The notes below the pieces were generated by a model. It was not told where the DNA came from. It saw nothing but the letters and a program-made list of their open reading frames with translations, and ran no database searches. Position numbers and translations under genes: made by a program. From Mesorhizobium opportunistum WSM2075 (GTDB taxonomy: Bacteria; Pseudomonadota; Alphaproteobacteria; Rhizobiales; Rhizobiaceae): a stretch of DNA of 64,000 nt. Below are positions 16,742 to 25,650 of this stretch, piece by piece (within the stretch, counting starts at the first letter, position 1; each line of letters starts with the position of its first letter). Location of the stretch: NCBI RefSeq assembly GCF_000176035.2, contig NC_015675.1, positions 1,178,001 to 1,242,000 on the forward strand. Reading direction: 5' to 3'.

Positions 16742-16821
16742 CAATCCCAGCAATTCCAGGAAAAGTGTGCAGCGGTTTTCCGTCCGGAATTGCGAAAACA
16801 AAAGTCCACTCTGGAGCTTTC

Positions 16822-18297
16822 ATGCGCATCTTCACCGCCTCGCTGGCGACGGAAACCAACACCTTTTCGCCGGTGCCGACAGACCGGGCCTCGTTCGAGA
16901 TGGCCTTCTATGCCGGACCGGGCAAGCATCCGGAGACGCCGACGCTGTGCTCCTCGCCGATCGTCGCCTTGCGCCGGCGCGCGGCCGCCGAGGGACTGAC
17001 CGTGATCGAAGGCACCGCCACCTGGGCCGAGCCCGGCGGCCTGGTCCAGCGGCAGACCTATGAGGCATTGCGCGACGAGATTCTCGGCCAGCTCAAGGCG
17101 GCGCTGCCGGTCGATGCGGTCATCCTCGGACTGCACGGCGCCATGGTGGCGCAAGGCTACGACGATTGTGAAGGCGATCTGCTCGAGCGCGTCCGCGCAA
17201 TGGTCGGGCCGGATGTGGTGATCGCCTCCGAATTCGATCCGCACAGCCATCTGACGCCCAAGCGCGTGGCGGCGTCCGATATCATGGCCTATTTCCTGGA
17301 GTTCCCGCACACCGATTTCTACGAACGCGGCGAGCATGTCGTCGAGCTCGGGCTGGCGGCGGCGCGCGGCGAAATCAAGCCGGTCATCTCGACCTTCGAC
17401 TGCCGCATGATCCAGGTTTTGCCGACCAGCCGCGAGCCGATGCGCTCCTTCGTCGACCGCATCAAGGCGCTGCAGGGCAAGGATGGCGTGCTGTCGGTCT
17501 CGGTCATCCACGGCTTCATGGCGGCGGATGTTCCCGAGATGGGCACGCGCATCCTGGTCGTCACCGACAATGACAAGGAAAAGGGCGATGCGCTGGCGGA
17601 ACGGCTGGGGCGGGAGCTCTATGCCATGCGCGAGAAGACGGCGATGACGATGCTTAGTGCCGCCGACGGCATCGATCGCGCCTTGGCCGTGCGGGCTGAA
17701 AGACAGGACAGGCCGGTGGTCATCGCCGATATCTGGGACAATCCCGGTGGCGGCGTTGCCGGCGATGGCACCGTCGTGCTGCGCGCCATGCTGGAACGCG
17801 GCTTGAAGAACGTTGGCGTGGCGACGATCTGGGACCCGATCGCGGTGACCTTCTGCCAGGCTGCGGGCGAAGGCGCTGTCATCGACCTGCGCTTCGGCGG
17901 CAAGGCTGGGCCGTTGGCGGGCGAGCCGATCGACGCGCGCGTCAAGGTGCTGAAGGCGGTTCCGGAGGGATGGCAGAGTTTCGGCCCAAGCCGGGTGACG
18001 CTCGGACCGGCGGCACTGGTCCGCATCGAAGGCACCGAGGTCGACATCATCCTCAACACCAACCGCACGCAAACCTTCGAGCCCGATATTTTTTCCAACA
18101 TCGGTGTCGATCCAATGAGCAAGGACGTGCTGCTGATCAAGTCGACCAACCATTTCTATGCCGGCTTCGAGCCGATCGCCGCCGAGATCATCTATGTCTC
18201 GGCGCCGAGCTCGTATCCCAGCAATCCGGCGGTGACCGATTACAAGAAGCTGACGCGGCCGGTGTGGCCAAGGGTGGCGGATCCTTGGAAGGCATAG
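16822..18297 (+). CDS. M81-family metallopeptidase (MlrC-like)
   Basis: 491 residues from ATG 16822 (GGAG upstream). The N-terminal domain begins with the family hallmark MRIFTASLATETNTFSPVPT and contains LGLHGAMVAQGYDDCEGDLL and EFDPHSHLT; the C-terminal MlrC_C domain includes IADIWDNPGGGVAGDGT and NIGVDP. M81 members include microcystinase C, a zinc peptidase of linear microcystin. Most rhizobial members are of unknown substrate and sit beside ABC transporters, as here, 80 bases after the second permease. It probably processes the imported compound. Confidence 0.88.
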   Translation: MRIFTASLATETNTFSPVPTDRASFEMAFYAGPGKHPETPTLCSSPIVALRRRAAAEGLTVIEGTATWAEPGGLVQRQTYEALRDEILGQLKAALPVDAVILGLHGAMVAQGYDDCEGDLLERVRAMVGPDVVIASEFDPHSHLTPKRVAASDIMAYFLEFPHTDFYERGEHVVELGLAAARGEIKPVISTFDCRMIQVLPTSREPMRSFVDRIKALQGKDGVLSVSVIHGFMAADVPEMGTRILVVTDNDKEKGDALAERLGRELYAMREKTAMTMLSAADGIDRALAVRAERQDRPVVIADIWDNPGGGVAGDGTVVLRAMLERGLKNVGVATIWDPIAVTFCQAAGEGAVIDLRFGGKAGPLAGEPIDARVKVLKAVPEGWQSFGPSRVTLGPAALVRIEGTEVDIILNTNRTQTFEPDIFSNIGVDPMSKDVLLIKSTNHFYAGFEPIAAEIIYVSAPSSYPSNPAVTDYKKLTRPVWPRVADPWKA

Positions 18298-18302
18298 GGT
18301 TC

Positions 18303-18490
18303 TTCCTTCTCCCCTTGAGGGAGAAGGTGGCCTCGCGAAGCGAGGTCGGATGAGGGGTGTTCCAGCTTGGCGTCATCGCTTGTCCGGCCATGAGGGTGGA
18401 CCGATCATCGACGCCTCACTCCGCTGGAACACCCCTCATCCGTCTCTCGGCGCTGCGCGCCGATCCACCTTCTCCCGCAGGGGGAGAAGG
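18303..18490. repeat. RIME-like inverted pair at a convergent junction
   Basis: Two inverted units: CCTTCTCCCCTTGAGGGAGAAGG with GTGGCCTCGCGAAGCGAGG at the left, and the mirror form ending CTTCTCCCGCAGGGGGAGAAG at the right. A similar pair is found at 44797-44950. It fills the gap between the M81 peptidase gene and the convergent M3 peptidase gene, so it can form hairpins in both transcripts. Confidence 0.8.
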
Positions 18491-18497
18491 GAAGACG

Positions 18498-20552
18498 CTA
18501 CACCAGCCCGCGCTTCACCATCATCGCTTCGGGCGACGGCATCTTGCCGCGGAACGCGGTGTAAAGCTCTTCCGGGTCCTTCGAGCCGCCGGCGGCGTAG
18601 ATGTTCTTCCGCAGCCGCTCGGCGAGCGCCGGATTGAAGGGATCCCCGGTCTCCTCGAAGGCGGCAAATGCATCGGCGTCGAGCACCTCGGACCACATGT
18701 AGGAATAGTAGCCAGCCGAATAGCCGTCGCCCGAAAAGACATGGCCGAAATGCGGGGTGCGGTGGCGCATCGCTATGGTGTCCGGCATGTCGAGCTTCTC
18801 CAACGTTTCGGCTTCGAAACGAAGCGGCTCCGCCGGGGCATCGGGCCGGGCGTGATAGGCCATGTCCATCAAGGCCGAGGCGGTGAATTCGACGGTGGCG
18901 AAGCCGGCGCCGAAGGTGCGCGCGGCCAGCATCTTGTCGAGCAGCGCCTTCGGCATCGGCTTGCCGGTCTTGACATGCAGCGCGTGCTTTTCCAGCACCG
19001 CCGGCACCGTCAGCCAGTGCTCGTAAAGCTGCGAGGGCAGTTCGACGAAATCGCGGCTGACCGAGGTACCGGCGACCGAAGGCCACGTGACGTCAGTCAG
19101 CATGCCGTGCAGCGCATGGCCGAATTCATGGAACAGCGTCTTCGCCTCGTCGACCGACAGCAATGCCGCCTCGCCCGCCGGCGGCTTGGCGAAGTTCATG
19201 ATGTTGTAGATCACCGGCTTCGAGCCGTGGCCGAGCCGGTAGCCGGACTTCAGCGCGCTCATCCAGGCGCCGGAACGCTTGGAAGGCCGCGCGAAATAGT
19301 CGGCAAGGAACAGGCCGCGCTCGCTGCCGTCGGCATTCTTCACCACGAAGATACGCGCGTCGGGATGCCAGGCGGCAATGCCCTTCTTCTCCTCGAAAGT
19401 GATGCCGAACAGTCTTGTCGCCACGTCGAAGCAGGCGTCGATGATGCGGTCAAGCTGCAGATAAGGCTTCAGTTCCGCCTCGTCGAAAGCGAACTTTTCG
19501 GCGCGCAGCTTCTCTTGGTAGAAGCGCCAGTCCCAGGCGGCGAATTTCTCGTTGCTGCCGGCCTCCGCCGCCAGCCGCTGCAATTCGGTCTGGTCGGCGG
19601 CGGCCTTTTCCAGCGCCTTCTTCCAGACAGGGTCGAGCAGCGCGTGCACCGCCTTCGGCGTCTTGGCCATGGTGTCGTCGAGCTTCAGCGCGGCGAAGGA
19701 GGCGTAGCCGAGCAGCCCGGCCTTTTCGGAACGCAGCTTCAGCATGTCGCGCACCACGGATGTGTTGTCGGTGGCGCCGCCATTCTGACCACGCATGGTG
19801 AAGGCGCGGAAGGCGATCTCACGCAGGTCGCGGCGTTCCGAGAAGGTCGTGAACGGCTCATAGATCGAGCGCGACAGGGTGACGGCGTAGCGGCCCTTCT
19901 GGCCGCGCATCTCGGCGGCTTCCGCCATGGCGCTCTTCAGGAAATCCGGCAGGCCGGCAAGGTCGGCCTCGTCGAGGAACAGCGCCCAGTCACGCTCGTC
20001 GGCCAGCACGTTCTGGCCGAAAGTCGTGCCGAGCGAGGACAGTTCCTCGCTGATCGCCGCCAGCCGCTTCTTACCCTCGGCGTCGAGCTTGGCGCCGGAG
20101 CGGACGAAGCCTTTCCAGGTCTTTTCCAGGACCCGCAGGGTTTCGGCGTCGAGCTTGAGGCTCTCGCGGCGCTGGTAGAGGTCGTCGATGCGGGCAAACA
20201 GCCTCTCGTTCATCGAGATCGCCGAGAAGTGCCTGGACATCTTCGGCGAGATGTCGCGCTCCAGTGCCTGGATCGCCTCGTTGGTGTGAGCGCCGGCCCG
20301 GCACCAGAAGATCGACGAGACGTGATCGAGCGCCTCGCCGCCGAGTTCCAGCGCGGCAAGCGTGTTCTCGATGGTCGGCGCCTCCTTATTGCCGGCGATC
20401 GCTTCGATCTCCGCCTCATGCGCCTTCAGCGCGGCGTCGAAGACCGGGGAAAAATCGCCGTCGCCGATATGGGCAAAATCGGGCAGGCCGAGCGGCCCTT
20501 GCCACGCGGTCAGCGGATGGGCGGCGAGATCGACGGTTTTCGTGGAGGGCAT
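18498..20552 (-). CDS. M3-family oligopeptidase (thimet-type, OpdA/Dcp-like)
   Basis: 684 residues from ATG 20552; a start 29 codons upstream gives an unlikely Arg/Pro-rich tail. The zinc site is HEFGH (residues 475-479, in TLFHEFGHALHG), with the third ligand Glu expected about 25-28 residues on. The N-terminal helical region (LTAWQGPLGLPDFAHIGDGDFSPVF) is typical of cytosolic M3 peptidases. They degrade short peptides and signal-peptide remnants. OpdA and Dcp are hard to separate by eye, so no gene symbol is given. Confidence 0.93.
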   Translation of the reverse strand: MPSTKTVDLAAHPLTAWQGPLGLPDFAHIGDGDFSPVFDAALKAHEAEIEAIAGNKEAPTIENTLAALELGGEALDHVSSIFWCRAGAHTNEAIQALERDISPKMSRHFSAISMNERLFARIDDLYQRRESLKLDAETLRVLEKTWKGFVRSGAKLDAEGKKRLAAISEELSSLGTTFGQNVLADERDWALFLDEADLAGLPDFLKSAMAEAAEMRGQKGRYAVTLSRSIYEPFTTFSERRDLREIAFRAFTMRGQNGGATDNTSVVRDMLKLRSEKAGLLGYASFAALKLDDTMAKTPKAVHALLDPVWKKALEKAAADQTELQRLAAEAGSNEKFAAWDWRFYQEKLRAEKFAFDEAELKPYLQLDRIIDACFDVATRLFGITFEEKKGIAAWHPDARIFVVKNADGSERGLFLADYFARPSKRSGAWMSALKSGYRLGHGSKPVIYNIMNFAKPPAGEAALLSVDEAKTLFHEFGHALHGMLTDVTWPSVAGTSVSRDFVELPSQLYEHWLTVPAVLEKHALHVKTGKPMPKALLDKMLAARTFGAGFATVEFTASALMDMAYHARPDAPAEPLRFEAETLEKLDMPDTIAMRHRTPHFGHVFSGDGYSAGYYSYMWSEVLDADAFAAFEETGDPFNPALAERLRKNIYAAGGSKDPEELYTAFRGKMPSPEAMMVKRGLV

Positions 20553-20656
20553 GAATGGTCTTTCGCTGGTGGTGGCAAGTGGGGGGTGGCAAGGACGGCT
20601 CGGTGTCACCGATGTAGGGCGTGGCGTTCGGGCCCGCAATATGGCAGTCGGCCGCC

Positions 20657-21091
20657 TCAGAACCCGTCGCAGTTTTCGGCGATCGCCGCTTGTGAGCTGG
20701 CGGTGATGCGGTTGTCGGTGACCGCGAAAGTCTCATGCATCAGCATGTCGTTGCCGGGGAAGTCGTAGCAGGCGATGACCGTGGTGACGCCGGCCTCGCT
20801 CTTCTCTATCCGGTGGCGGATCGCAGCACCCGCGACCGCGCCCCTCCATTCGTCGATCGAGGCGATGAATTCCTGCTTGTTCTGGACGATGCCGAGGTCG
20901 TCGAGCTTGATGCGGACGTCATCGGCCAGCAGGTCGGAGAGTTCGGTGCGGTCGGCGACCAGCAGCGCCGAATACCAGCGGCTGATGATGGCGCGGTCAT
21001 CGGCGCGGGCGGCCACGATGGCGACCAGCAGCGCGGCGGTAGTGAAAACGACCGACCGGACGTTCACCACTTGCCGCGCCTTGCCGTTCAT
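20657..21091 (-). CDS. Small exported NTF2-like protein
   Basis: 144 residues from ATG 21091, overlapping the carbonic anhydrase stop by four bases. A signal peptide or anchor covers about residues 12-30 (VRSVVFTTAALLVAIVAARA). The rest reads like a SnoaL/NTF2-type cone-shaped domain (AIISRWYSALLVADRTELSDLLADDVRIK, then FIASIDEWRGAVAGAAIRHRI). No catalytic residues can be named. Translational coupling to carbonic anhydrase is clear; a functional link is not. Confidence 0.72.
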   Translation of the reverse strand: MNGKARQVVNVRSVVFTTAALLVAIVAARADDRAIISRWYSALLVADRTELSDLLADDVRIKLDDLGIVQNKQEFIASIDEWRGAVAGAAIRHRIEKSEAGVTTVIACYDFPGNDMLMHETFAVTDNRITASSQAAIAENCDGF

Positions 21092-21732
21092 TCCAGCACC
21101 GGCCGCTCGAAATCGCCGGTCTCCTTGTTCATTACCCAGAGTTCGCCGGTCGAAATGTCGAACCAGGCGCCATGCAGCGACAGCCGCCCCTTGCCCTCCA
21201 GGATCGAGACGCAGGGAAAAGTCCTGAGGTTGGCGATGGAATAGCGGACCGAGATGCGCTCGAGTGCCGTCTGACGCTCGGTCGCCGTCATGAAGGTGCT
21301 GGAGGAGACGGTCTCGGCGGCGGGCGCGATCAAGCTCATCCACTTGCCGATGAAGTCGCCGGGCGACAGCGGCGCCGAGTTGGGGTCGAGCGCGGCGCGG
21401 ATGCCGCCGCAGCGGCCATGGCCCATGACCACGATGTTTTTGACCTTGAGGCTCTGGACCGCGAATTCGAGCGCGGCCGAAGTCGAATGGAACTCGCCGT
21501 CCGGCTCGTAGGGCGGCACCAGATTGCCGACATTGCGCAGCACGAAGAGTTCACCCGGGCCGGCATCGAAGATCGCTTCGGGCGCGGCGCGCGAATCGCA
21601 GCAGGCAACGATCATGGTCTCAGGTGCCTGCCCCTCGCGGGCGAGCTCGCGGTAACGGCCGCTCTCGGTGAGATAACGGCCGTTCATGAAATTGCGGTAG
21701 CCGGCGAGAAGGTGGTCGGGAAGATGCGGCAT
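21088..21732 (-). CDS. Beta-class carbonic anhydrase
   Basis: 214 residues. Zinc ligands are visible: Cys44 and Asp46 in ACCDSR, and His105 and Cys108 in GHGRCGG. The order and spacing match bacterial beta carbonic anhydrases, which interconvert CO2 and bicarbonate in the cytoplasm. NVGNLVPPY is also typical. The length is usual for the family. It is followed, with a four-base overlap, by a small exported NTF2-like protein, an uncommon partner. Confidence 0.95.
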   Translation of the reverse strand: MPHLPDHLLAGYRNFMNGRYLTESGRYRELAREGQAPETMIVACCDSRAAPEAIFDAGPGELFVLRNVGNLVPPYEPDGEFHSTSAALEFAVQSLKVKNIVVMGHGRCGGIRAALDPNSAPLSPGDFIGKWMSLIAPAAETVSSSTFMTATERQTALERISVRYSIANLRTFPCVSILEGKGRLSLHGAWFDISTGELWVMNKETGDFERPVLE

Positions 21733-21877
21733 GGGCGGCTAAGGCCTTTCCAGTTGGAGGCGGAAGCTCGTTGCGGTCGAGAAAGGCTCTAACGGTAAAA
21801 GCCTGTTGCGAGCAATGCAGAATTGTGAGGGCTAGTCATAAATGCCATGCGTCAAAGCGGGGCGTCAGCCGATACTG

Positions 21878-22648
21878 TCATGCCCAGATGGCGACCTGTA
21901 TGCCAAAACCGTCAACGAGCGGCGGGTTGGGAAACGACCTGGCCTTGCCGCTGGCGATGCGGCCGGCAATCAGCATCATCGCGGCGGCATCGAGAAAATC
22001 GTCGGCGGCCGCGCCGCGCGGCGGCACCTGGTCGAGAAAGGCCATGTCATAGCTGTGCCGGCACAGCAGCGCCTTGCGTTCGGCCATGCCGGCGGGATTG
22101 ATGCTGCCCTTGATCTTCTTCGGCAGCTGCATCGGCTGGTCGTCGTTCAGGCGGCAGAAGGCGACTTCCGGATGCGATTCGAAGACGCGGCCGCGCAGAT
22201 CGGGCCGCGCGATCACCAAGGCGTCGATCTCGCGGATCTTCGAGAAGATGCCAAAGGCCTGGATCGAAACGCCGCGCGGCGGATCGGATGTGGTCCTGGC
22301 CACCTCGCTTGCCCTGATATGCGCGGCGTACCAGGCTTCGATCGTGGTGAATTCGTTGGTGTCCGCATAAAGCGCCGATCGGGACGGGATCGAAAAGACG
22401 CTGGACTGGCGTGGCCCGAGCAGCGGCCGCACCAGCGCTTCCGGTCCGCGCCCGCCTCTGCCCGAAAACTCCGGCAGACCGATCGGCATGTCGACGGCGA
22501 CGACTGCGTTGTCGGGATTGGCCGCAAGCAGCGCCGCGAAGCTGGAGAAGACCTCGACCGAAGGTGCCGAGCCTGGTTCGCGGCGCACGGCGATCCAGCC
22601 GGCCTTGCAGCCATCGGCGCCGACGAGCGCGGTCGCGGCCGATGTCAC
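21878..22648 (-). CDS. DUF429 family protein
   Basis: 256 residues. The N-terminus VGADGCKAGWIAV and the segment VVAVDMPIGLPE fit DUF429, a family predicted to have an RNase H-like nuclease fold; GRVFESHPEVAFCRLN and DDFLDAAAMMLIAGRI are also characteristic. The acidic residues Asp12, Asp in VDMP, Glu in ESHPE and Asp in DDFLDA could form the metal site. It overlaps the end of pdxY by four bases and is co-transcribed with it. Confidence 0.82.
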   Translation of the reverse strand: MTSAATALVGADGCKAGWIAVRREPGSAPSVEVFSSFAALLAANPDNAVVAVDMPIGLPEFSGRGGRGPEALVRPLLGPRQSSVFSIPSRSALYADTNEFTTIEAWYAAHIRASEVARTTSDPPRGVSIQAFGIFSKIREIDALVIARPDLRGRVFESHPEVAFCRLNDDQPMQLPKKIKGSINPAGMAERKALLCRHSYDMAFLDQVPPRGAAADDFLDAAAMMLIAGRIASGKARSFPNPPLVDGFGIQVAIWA

Positions 22649-23529
22649 GCCCGGCGGTCCCGCCCCGGATGCGTGAGGTGGCGCAGCTGCACCATGGCCA
22701 TCGGGTGCGACAGGCTCTGCGCGTCGGTTTCGAGCTGCAGCTCGTCGCCGCCGCGTTTTGCGGTGCGCGCGAGTATCTCGTAGACCGCCGCCGTGGTCGA
22801 TTGCAGGGCTTTGATCGCCGGTTGGCCGGAGAGGATGCGGGCGAGGTAGACGGCCGCCGTCAGGTCGCCCAGACCGTTCGGCGGCTTGTCGATCAGGCGG
22901 TGCTCGGCGAGCAGCGCCTGGCTGCCGTCGAGCAGAAGATTGCCGGTGCTACCGGTCATCATCGACGGCGCCGAGGTGACCAGCATGGTCGACGGCCCGG
23001 CATGGAGTGCAGCCGAGATCACCGATTTGAGGTCGGGAAGCGGCGCGCCGGCCATCCATTCCAGCTCGTAGCGGTTTGGGGTGGCAATGTCGGCGATCGG
23101 CATCAGCCGGTCGCGCATGGCGGCGGCGGTTGGTTCGGGCACATAGAGGCCGCCAGAATCACCCATCACCGGATCGCAGATATAGACGGCATCAGGCGTC
23201 CTGGCCTTGACGGCGGCGACCAACGAGGCGACAGCCTCGGCCTGGCCGGCCTCGCCGAGATAGCCCGACAGCACGGCGCCAACCTCGCCCAGCCACGGCG
23301 AGCGCTCGAGGTCGGCCATCAGCGCCTTGAACTGGTCGAGCGGCGGCACGATGCGTGTCGCCCGCCCGTGGCCGGGATGCCAGGGCAGGATGACAGTCGG
23401 CACCGCCCAGACCGGGAACCCCAGCGTCTCCAAGGCAAAGACGGCGGCGCGGTTGCCGACCGAACCACGGGCGACATGGCTCGAAATGACGATGACCGCG
23501 CGCGGCGCGTCGGGTTTTTCGGCGCTCAT
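22645..23529 (-). CDS. pdxY: Pyridoxal kinase
   Basis: 294 residues of the ribokinase-like PdxK/PdxY group, which phosphorylates pyridoxal in vitamin B6 salvage. It has VIVISSHVARGSVGNRAAVFALETLGF at the N-terminus, VYICDPVMGDSGGLYVPE, ATPNRYELEWMAG, and the anion-hole motif GLGDLTAAVYLA with its catalytic Asp. The complete length fits PdxY. It overlaps the DUF429 gene by four bases; a small membrane protein is encoded 13 bases upstream on the same strand. Confidence 0.9.
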   Translation of the reverse strand: MSAEKPDAPRAVIVISSHVARGSVGNRAAVFALETLGFPVWAVPTVILPWHPGHGRATRIVPPLDQFKALMADLERSPWLGEVGAVLSGYLGEAGQAEAVASLVAAVKARTPDAVYICDPVMGDSGGLYVPEPTAAAMRDRLMPIADIATPNRYELEWMAGAPLPDLKSVISAALHAGPSTMLVTSAPSMMTGSTGNLLLDGSQALLAEHRLIDKPPNGLGDLTAAVYLARILSGQPAIKALQSTTAAVYEILARTAKRGGDELQLETDAQSLSHPMAMVQLRHLTHPGRDRRA

Positions 23530-23542
23530 TGTTTTTTGATTC

Positions 23543-23794
23543 CTAGCTGCCCCGGATGAGGAAAAGCACGAGCCAGACCATCAGGCCCAGCGCCAGAAGC
23601 AGGCCGAGTATCCTGCCAATGCGCGTACCCCAGACCTCGACCGGGTCCGCGCGGTCGGCGTCGGCGGCGGCGACGTGGTCGCGCACGCCTTTCGCGGTCC
23701 GCGCAACCAGCGAGGTGCCGGACGGATCGGTCTCCTGCGCGACGCGCTCGAGGATACGGCGCGATTCGTTGTCGCTGTCCTGTCGTCCGGCCAT
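23543..23794 (-). CDS. Small single-pass membrane protein
   Basis: 83 residues. A polar N-terminal part (about 1-50, many Arg and Asp) is followed by one hydrophobic helix, IGRILGLLLALGLMVWLVLFLI, at the C-terminus, so it looks tail-anchored with the bulk in the cytoplasm. It lies 13 bases upstream of pdxY on the same strand. I do not recognise a family. Confidence 0.7.
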   Translation of the reverse strand: MAGRQDSDNESRRILERVAQETDPSGTSLVARTAKGVRDHVAAADADRADPVEVWGTRIGRILGLLLALGLMVWLVLFLIRGS

Positions 23795-23839
23795 GATGGT
23801 GTCCTGCCTTCCGCCGACCTTATCGTGATCGCCTTGCTA

Positions 23840-23890
23840 ATTACAGCGTCTTGTCAATTACAGGATATTGCCAGTTATTACAGGGTCTTG
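23840..23890. repeat. Three direct ATTACAG repeats before lemA-like gene
   Basis: ATTACAGCGTCTTG (23840-23853), ATTACAGGATATTG (23857-23870) and ATTACAGGGTCTTG (23877-23890) lie in the same direction, 17 and 20 bases apart. The AT-rich stretch lies between two divergent genes, so it may be a regulator array or a decayed tandem repeat. Confidence 0.5.
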
Positions 23891-23992
23891 CGGCCGATGG
23901 TAACGTGCCGATAACCCGTTCCCGCCGAGGCCGTTTTCTTGCGCGCCGATTGTGGTAATGCTTCGCATGCAACTTCTGTCGAGGGACCGATC

Positions 23993-24631
23993 ATGCTTGC
24001 CCAGCGCCTTGCCTCACCATCCATGTTCCGCACGCTTCCCGCCTTCCTGATGATGGCTTTCGTGCTGCCGCTGCTTGCCGGCTGCGGCTACAACACCATC
24101 CCGACGGCCGAGGAAAACGCCAGGGCGGCTTGGAGCGAGGTGCTGAACCAGTACCAGCGCCGCGCCGACCTCATCCCCAACCTGGTCGAGACGGTCAAGG
24201 GCTACGCCTCGCATGAGAAGGACACGCTCGACGCGGTGGTCGAGGCGCGCGCCAAGGCGACGCAGATCACGGTGACGCCGGAAACGCTCAAGGATCCCGA
24301 AGCGCTCAAGAAGTTCCAGGATGCCCAGGCCGGGCTGACCAGCGCCCTGTCGCGGCTGATCGCGGTATCGGAAGCTTATCCGGACCTCAAGGCCAACCAG
24401 AACTTCCTGGCGCTGCAGGCGCAGCTCGAAGGCACCGAAAACCGCATCGCGGTGTCGCGGCGCGACTACATCCAGGCGGTCAGAGACTACAATCTGACGC
24501 TGAAGACCTTCCCGTCGGTGCTGTGGGCGACCTTCTGGTTCCGCGGCAACGAGCCGTTCGCCAATTTCACGGTGGACGAAGACAAGATGCAGGTGCCGAA
24601 GGTGGATTTCGGCACGAAGCAGGGTGGGTGA
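23993..24631 (+). CDS. LemA-family lipoprotein
   Basis: 212 residues from ATG 23993 with GAGG upstream. A lipoprotein signal peptide ends in LLAGCGY, so the Cys at about residue 30 would be lipidated. The LemA coiled-coil domain follows: ARAAWSEVLNQYQRRADLIPNLVETVKGYASHE, and the conserved NRIAVSRRDYIQAVRDYN. LemA proteins often sit beside TPM-domain membrane proteins, as here. Proposed roles in envelope or photosystem maintenance elsewhere do not give a definite job in this organism. Confidence 0.9.
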   Translation: MLAQRLASPSMFRTLPAFLMMAFVLPLLAGCGYNTIPTAEENARAAWSEVLNQYQRRADLIPNLVETVKGYASHEKDTLDAVVEARAKATQITVTPETLKDPEALKKFQDAQAGLTSALSRLIAVSEAYPDLKANQNFLALQAQLEGTENRIAVSRRDYIQAVRDYNLTLKTFPSVLWATFWFRGNEPFANFTVDEDKMQVPKVDFGTKQGG

Positions 24632-24678
24632 ACGATCAATTAATCGGGTCTGGTCCTTGTTGACCTTGAGTTCCGTCA

Positions 24679-24836
24679 CACCCCCCTCTGTCCTGCCGGA
24701 CATCTCCCCCGCAAGGGGGGAGATCGGCTGGCACTTCGACTTTCGCCAATCTTCGGCGTTTGAAGGTTCGCGCCAACAGCGAAGCTGCCAATCTCCCCCC
24801 TTGCGGGGGAGATGGCCGGCAGGCCAGAGGGGGGTG
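24679..24836. repeat. RIME-like inverted repeat ending in a start codon
   Basis: Left end CACCCCCCTCTG (24679-24690) and right end CAGAGGGGGGTG (24825-24836) are perfect inverted repeats. Long arms continue inward with TCCTGCCGGACATCTCCCCC on the left and its near mirror on the right. The last three bases, GTG 24834-24836, are the best start codon of the following TPM gene, and the element's AGAGGGG provides its ribosome site. A single unit is at 9158-9206. Confidence 0.8.
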
Positions 24837-25646
24837 CGAAGAAACGCCAACCTCAATTTTCTTGCCCTAATTTTCTTCCTTCTCTTGGTCCTTCCGCTAA
24901 CCGCCGTCGCCGCGGACCTCCCGGCGCTCACGGGCCGAGTGGTCGACAATGCCGGCATCATCGATGCCGCGACCAAGGCGGCGCTGACGCAGAAGCTCGC
25001 CGACTTCGAGACCAAGGGCTCCGACCAGATCGTCGTCGCCACGATCCCGAGCCTCGACGGCGAGGAGATCGAACCCTATGCCAACCGGCTGTTCCGTTTC
25101 TGGAAGCTCGGCCAGGCAAAGGAAAACAATGGCGTGCTTTTGCTGGTCGCGCCGAACGACCGCAAGATGCGCATCGAGGTCGGCTACGGGCTGGAAGGCA
25201 CGCTGACCGACCTGCACACCAAGCTGATCATCGAAAACGACATGGTGCCGGCCTTCCGCGCCGGAGATTTTTCCGGCGGCATAGCCAAAGCCGTCGACGA
25301 CATGGTCATGGTGCTCGAAGGCAATCCGGAGGAGCTGGAAGCGCGGGGAAAACGCAACCAGCAGGCGCCGTTCAATTCCGACGACCTGTTCTTCGCCCTT
25401 TTCATCAGCATCTGGGCAATCATCTTCTTCGGCAGCATCGCGGCCTCGATCCTGCCGCCGATCTTCGGCCAGAAGCTCGGACCCGGACGCTATCGCTGGC
25501 TCGGCATGACCTTCGAGCCCGGCCGGCGATCCTCGAGCGGCGGCTGGTCCTCGGGTAGTTCCGGCGGTGGCTGGTCTTCGGGTGGCGGTGGCTTTTCCGG
25601 CGGCGGCGGTTCGTCAGGCGGCGGCGGCTCATCTGGCAGCTGGTGA
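24834..25646 (+). CDS. TPM-domain membrane protein, copy 1
   Basis: 270 residues from GTG 24834, the last codon of the upstream repeat. A signal peptide (LNFLALIFFLLLVLPLTAVAA) is followed by the periplasmic TPM domain (about 30-180, beginning LTGRVVDNAGIID), a transmembrane helix (about 188-210), and a Gly/Ser-rich tail ending SSGGGGSSGSW, as in YgcG-type proteins. The 145-residue TPM block is identical to that in the next gene. The family is tied to membrane-protein or photosystem repair in other organisms; its role here is unknown. Confidence 0.87.
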   Translation: MRRNANLNFLALIFFLLLVLPLTAVAADLPALTGRVVDNAGIIDAATKAALTQKLADFETKGSDQIVVATIPSLDGEEIEPYANRLFRFWKLGQAKENNGVLLLVAPNDRKMRIEVGYGLEGTLTDLHTKLIIENDMVPAFRAGDFSGGIAKAVDDMVMVLEGNPEELEARGKRNQQAPFNSDDLFFALFISIWAIIFFGSIAASILPPIFGQKLGPGRYRWLGMTFEPGRRSSSGGWSSGSSGGGWSSGGGGFSGGGGSSGGGGSSGSW

Positions 25647-25650
25647 GCCC

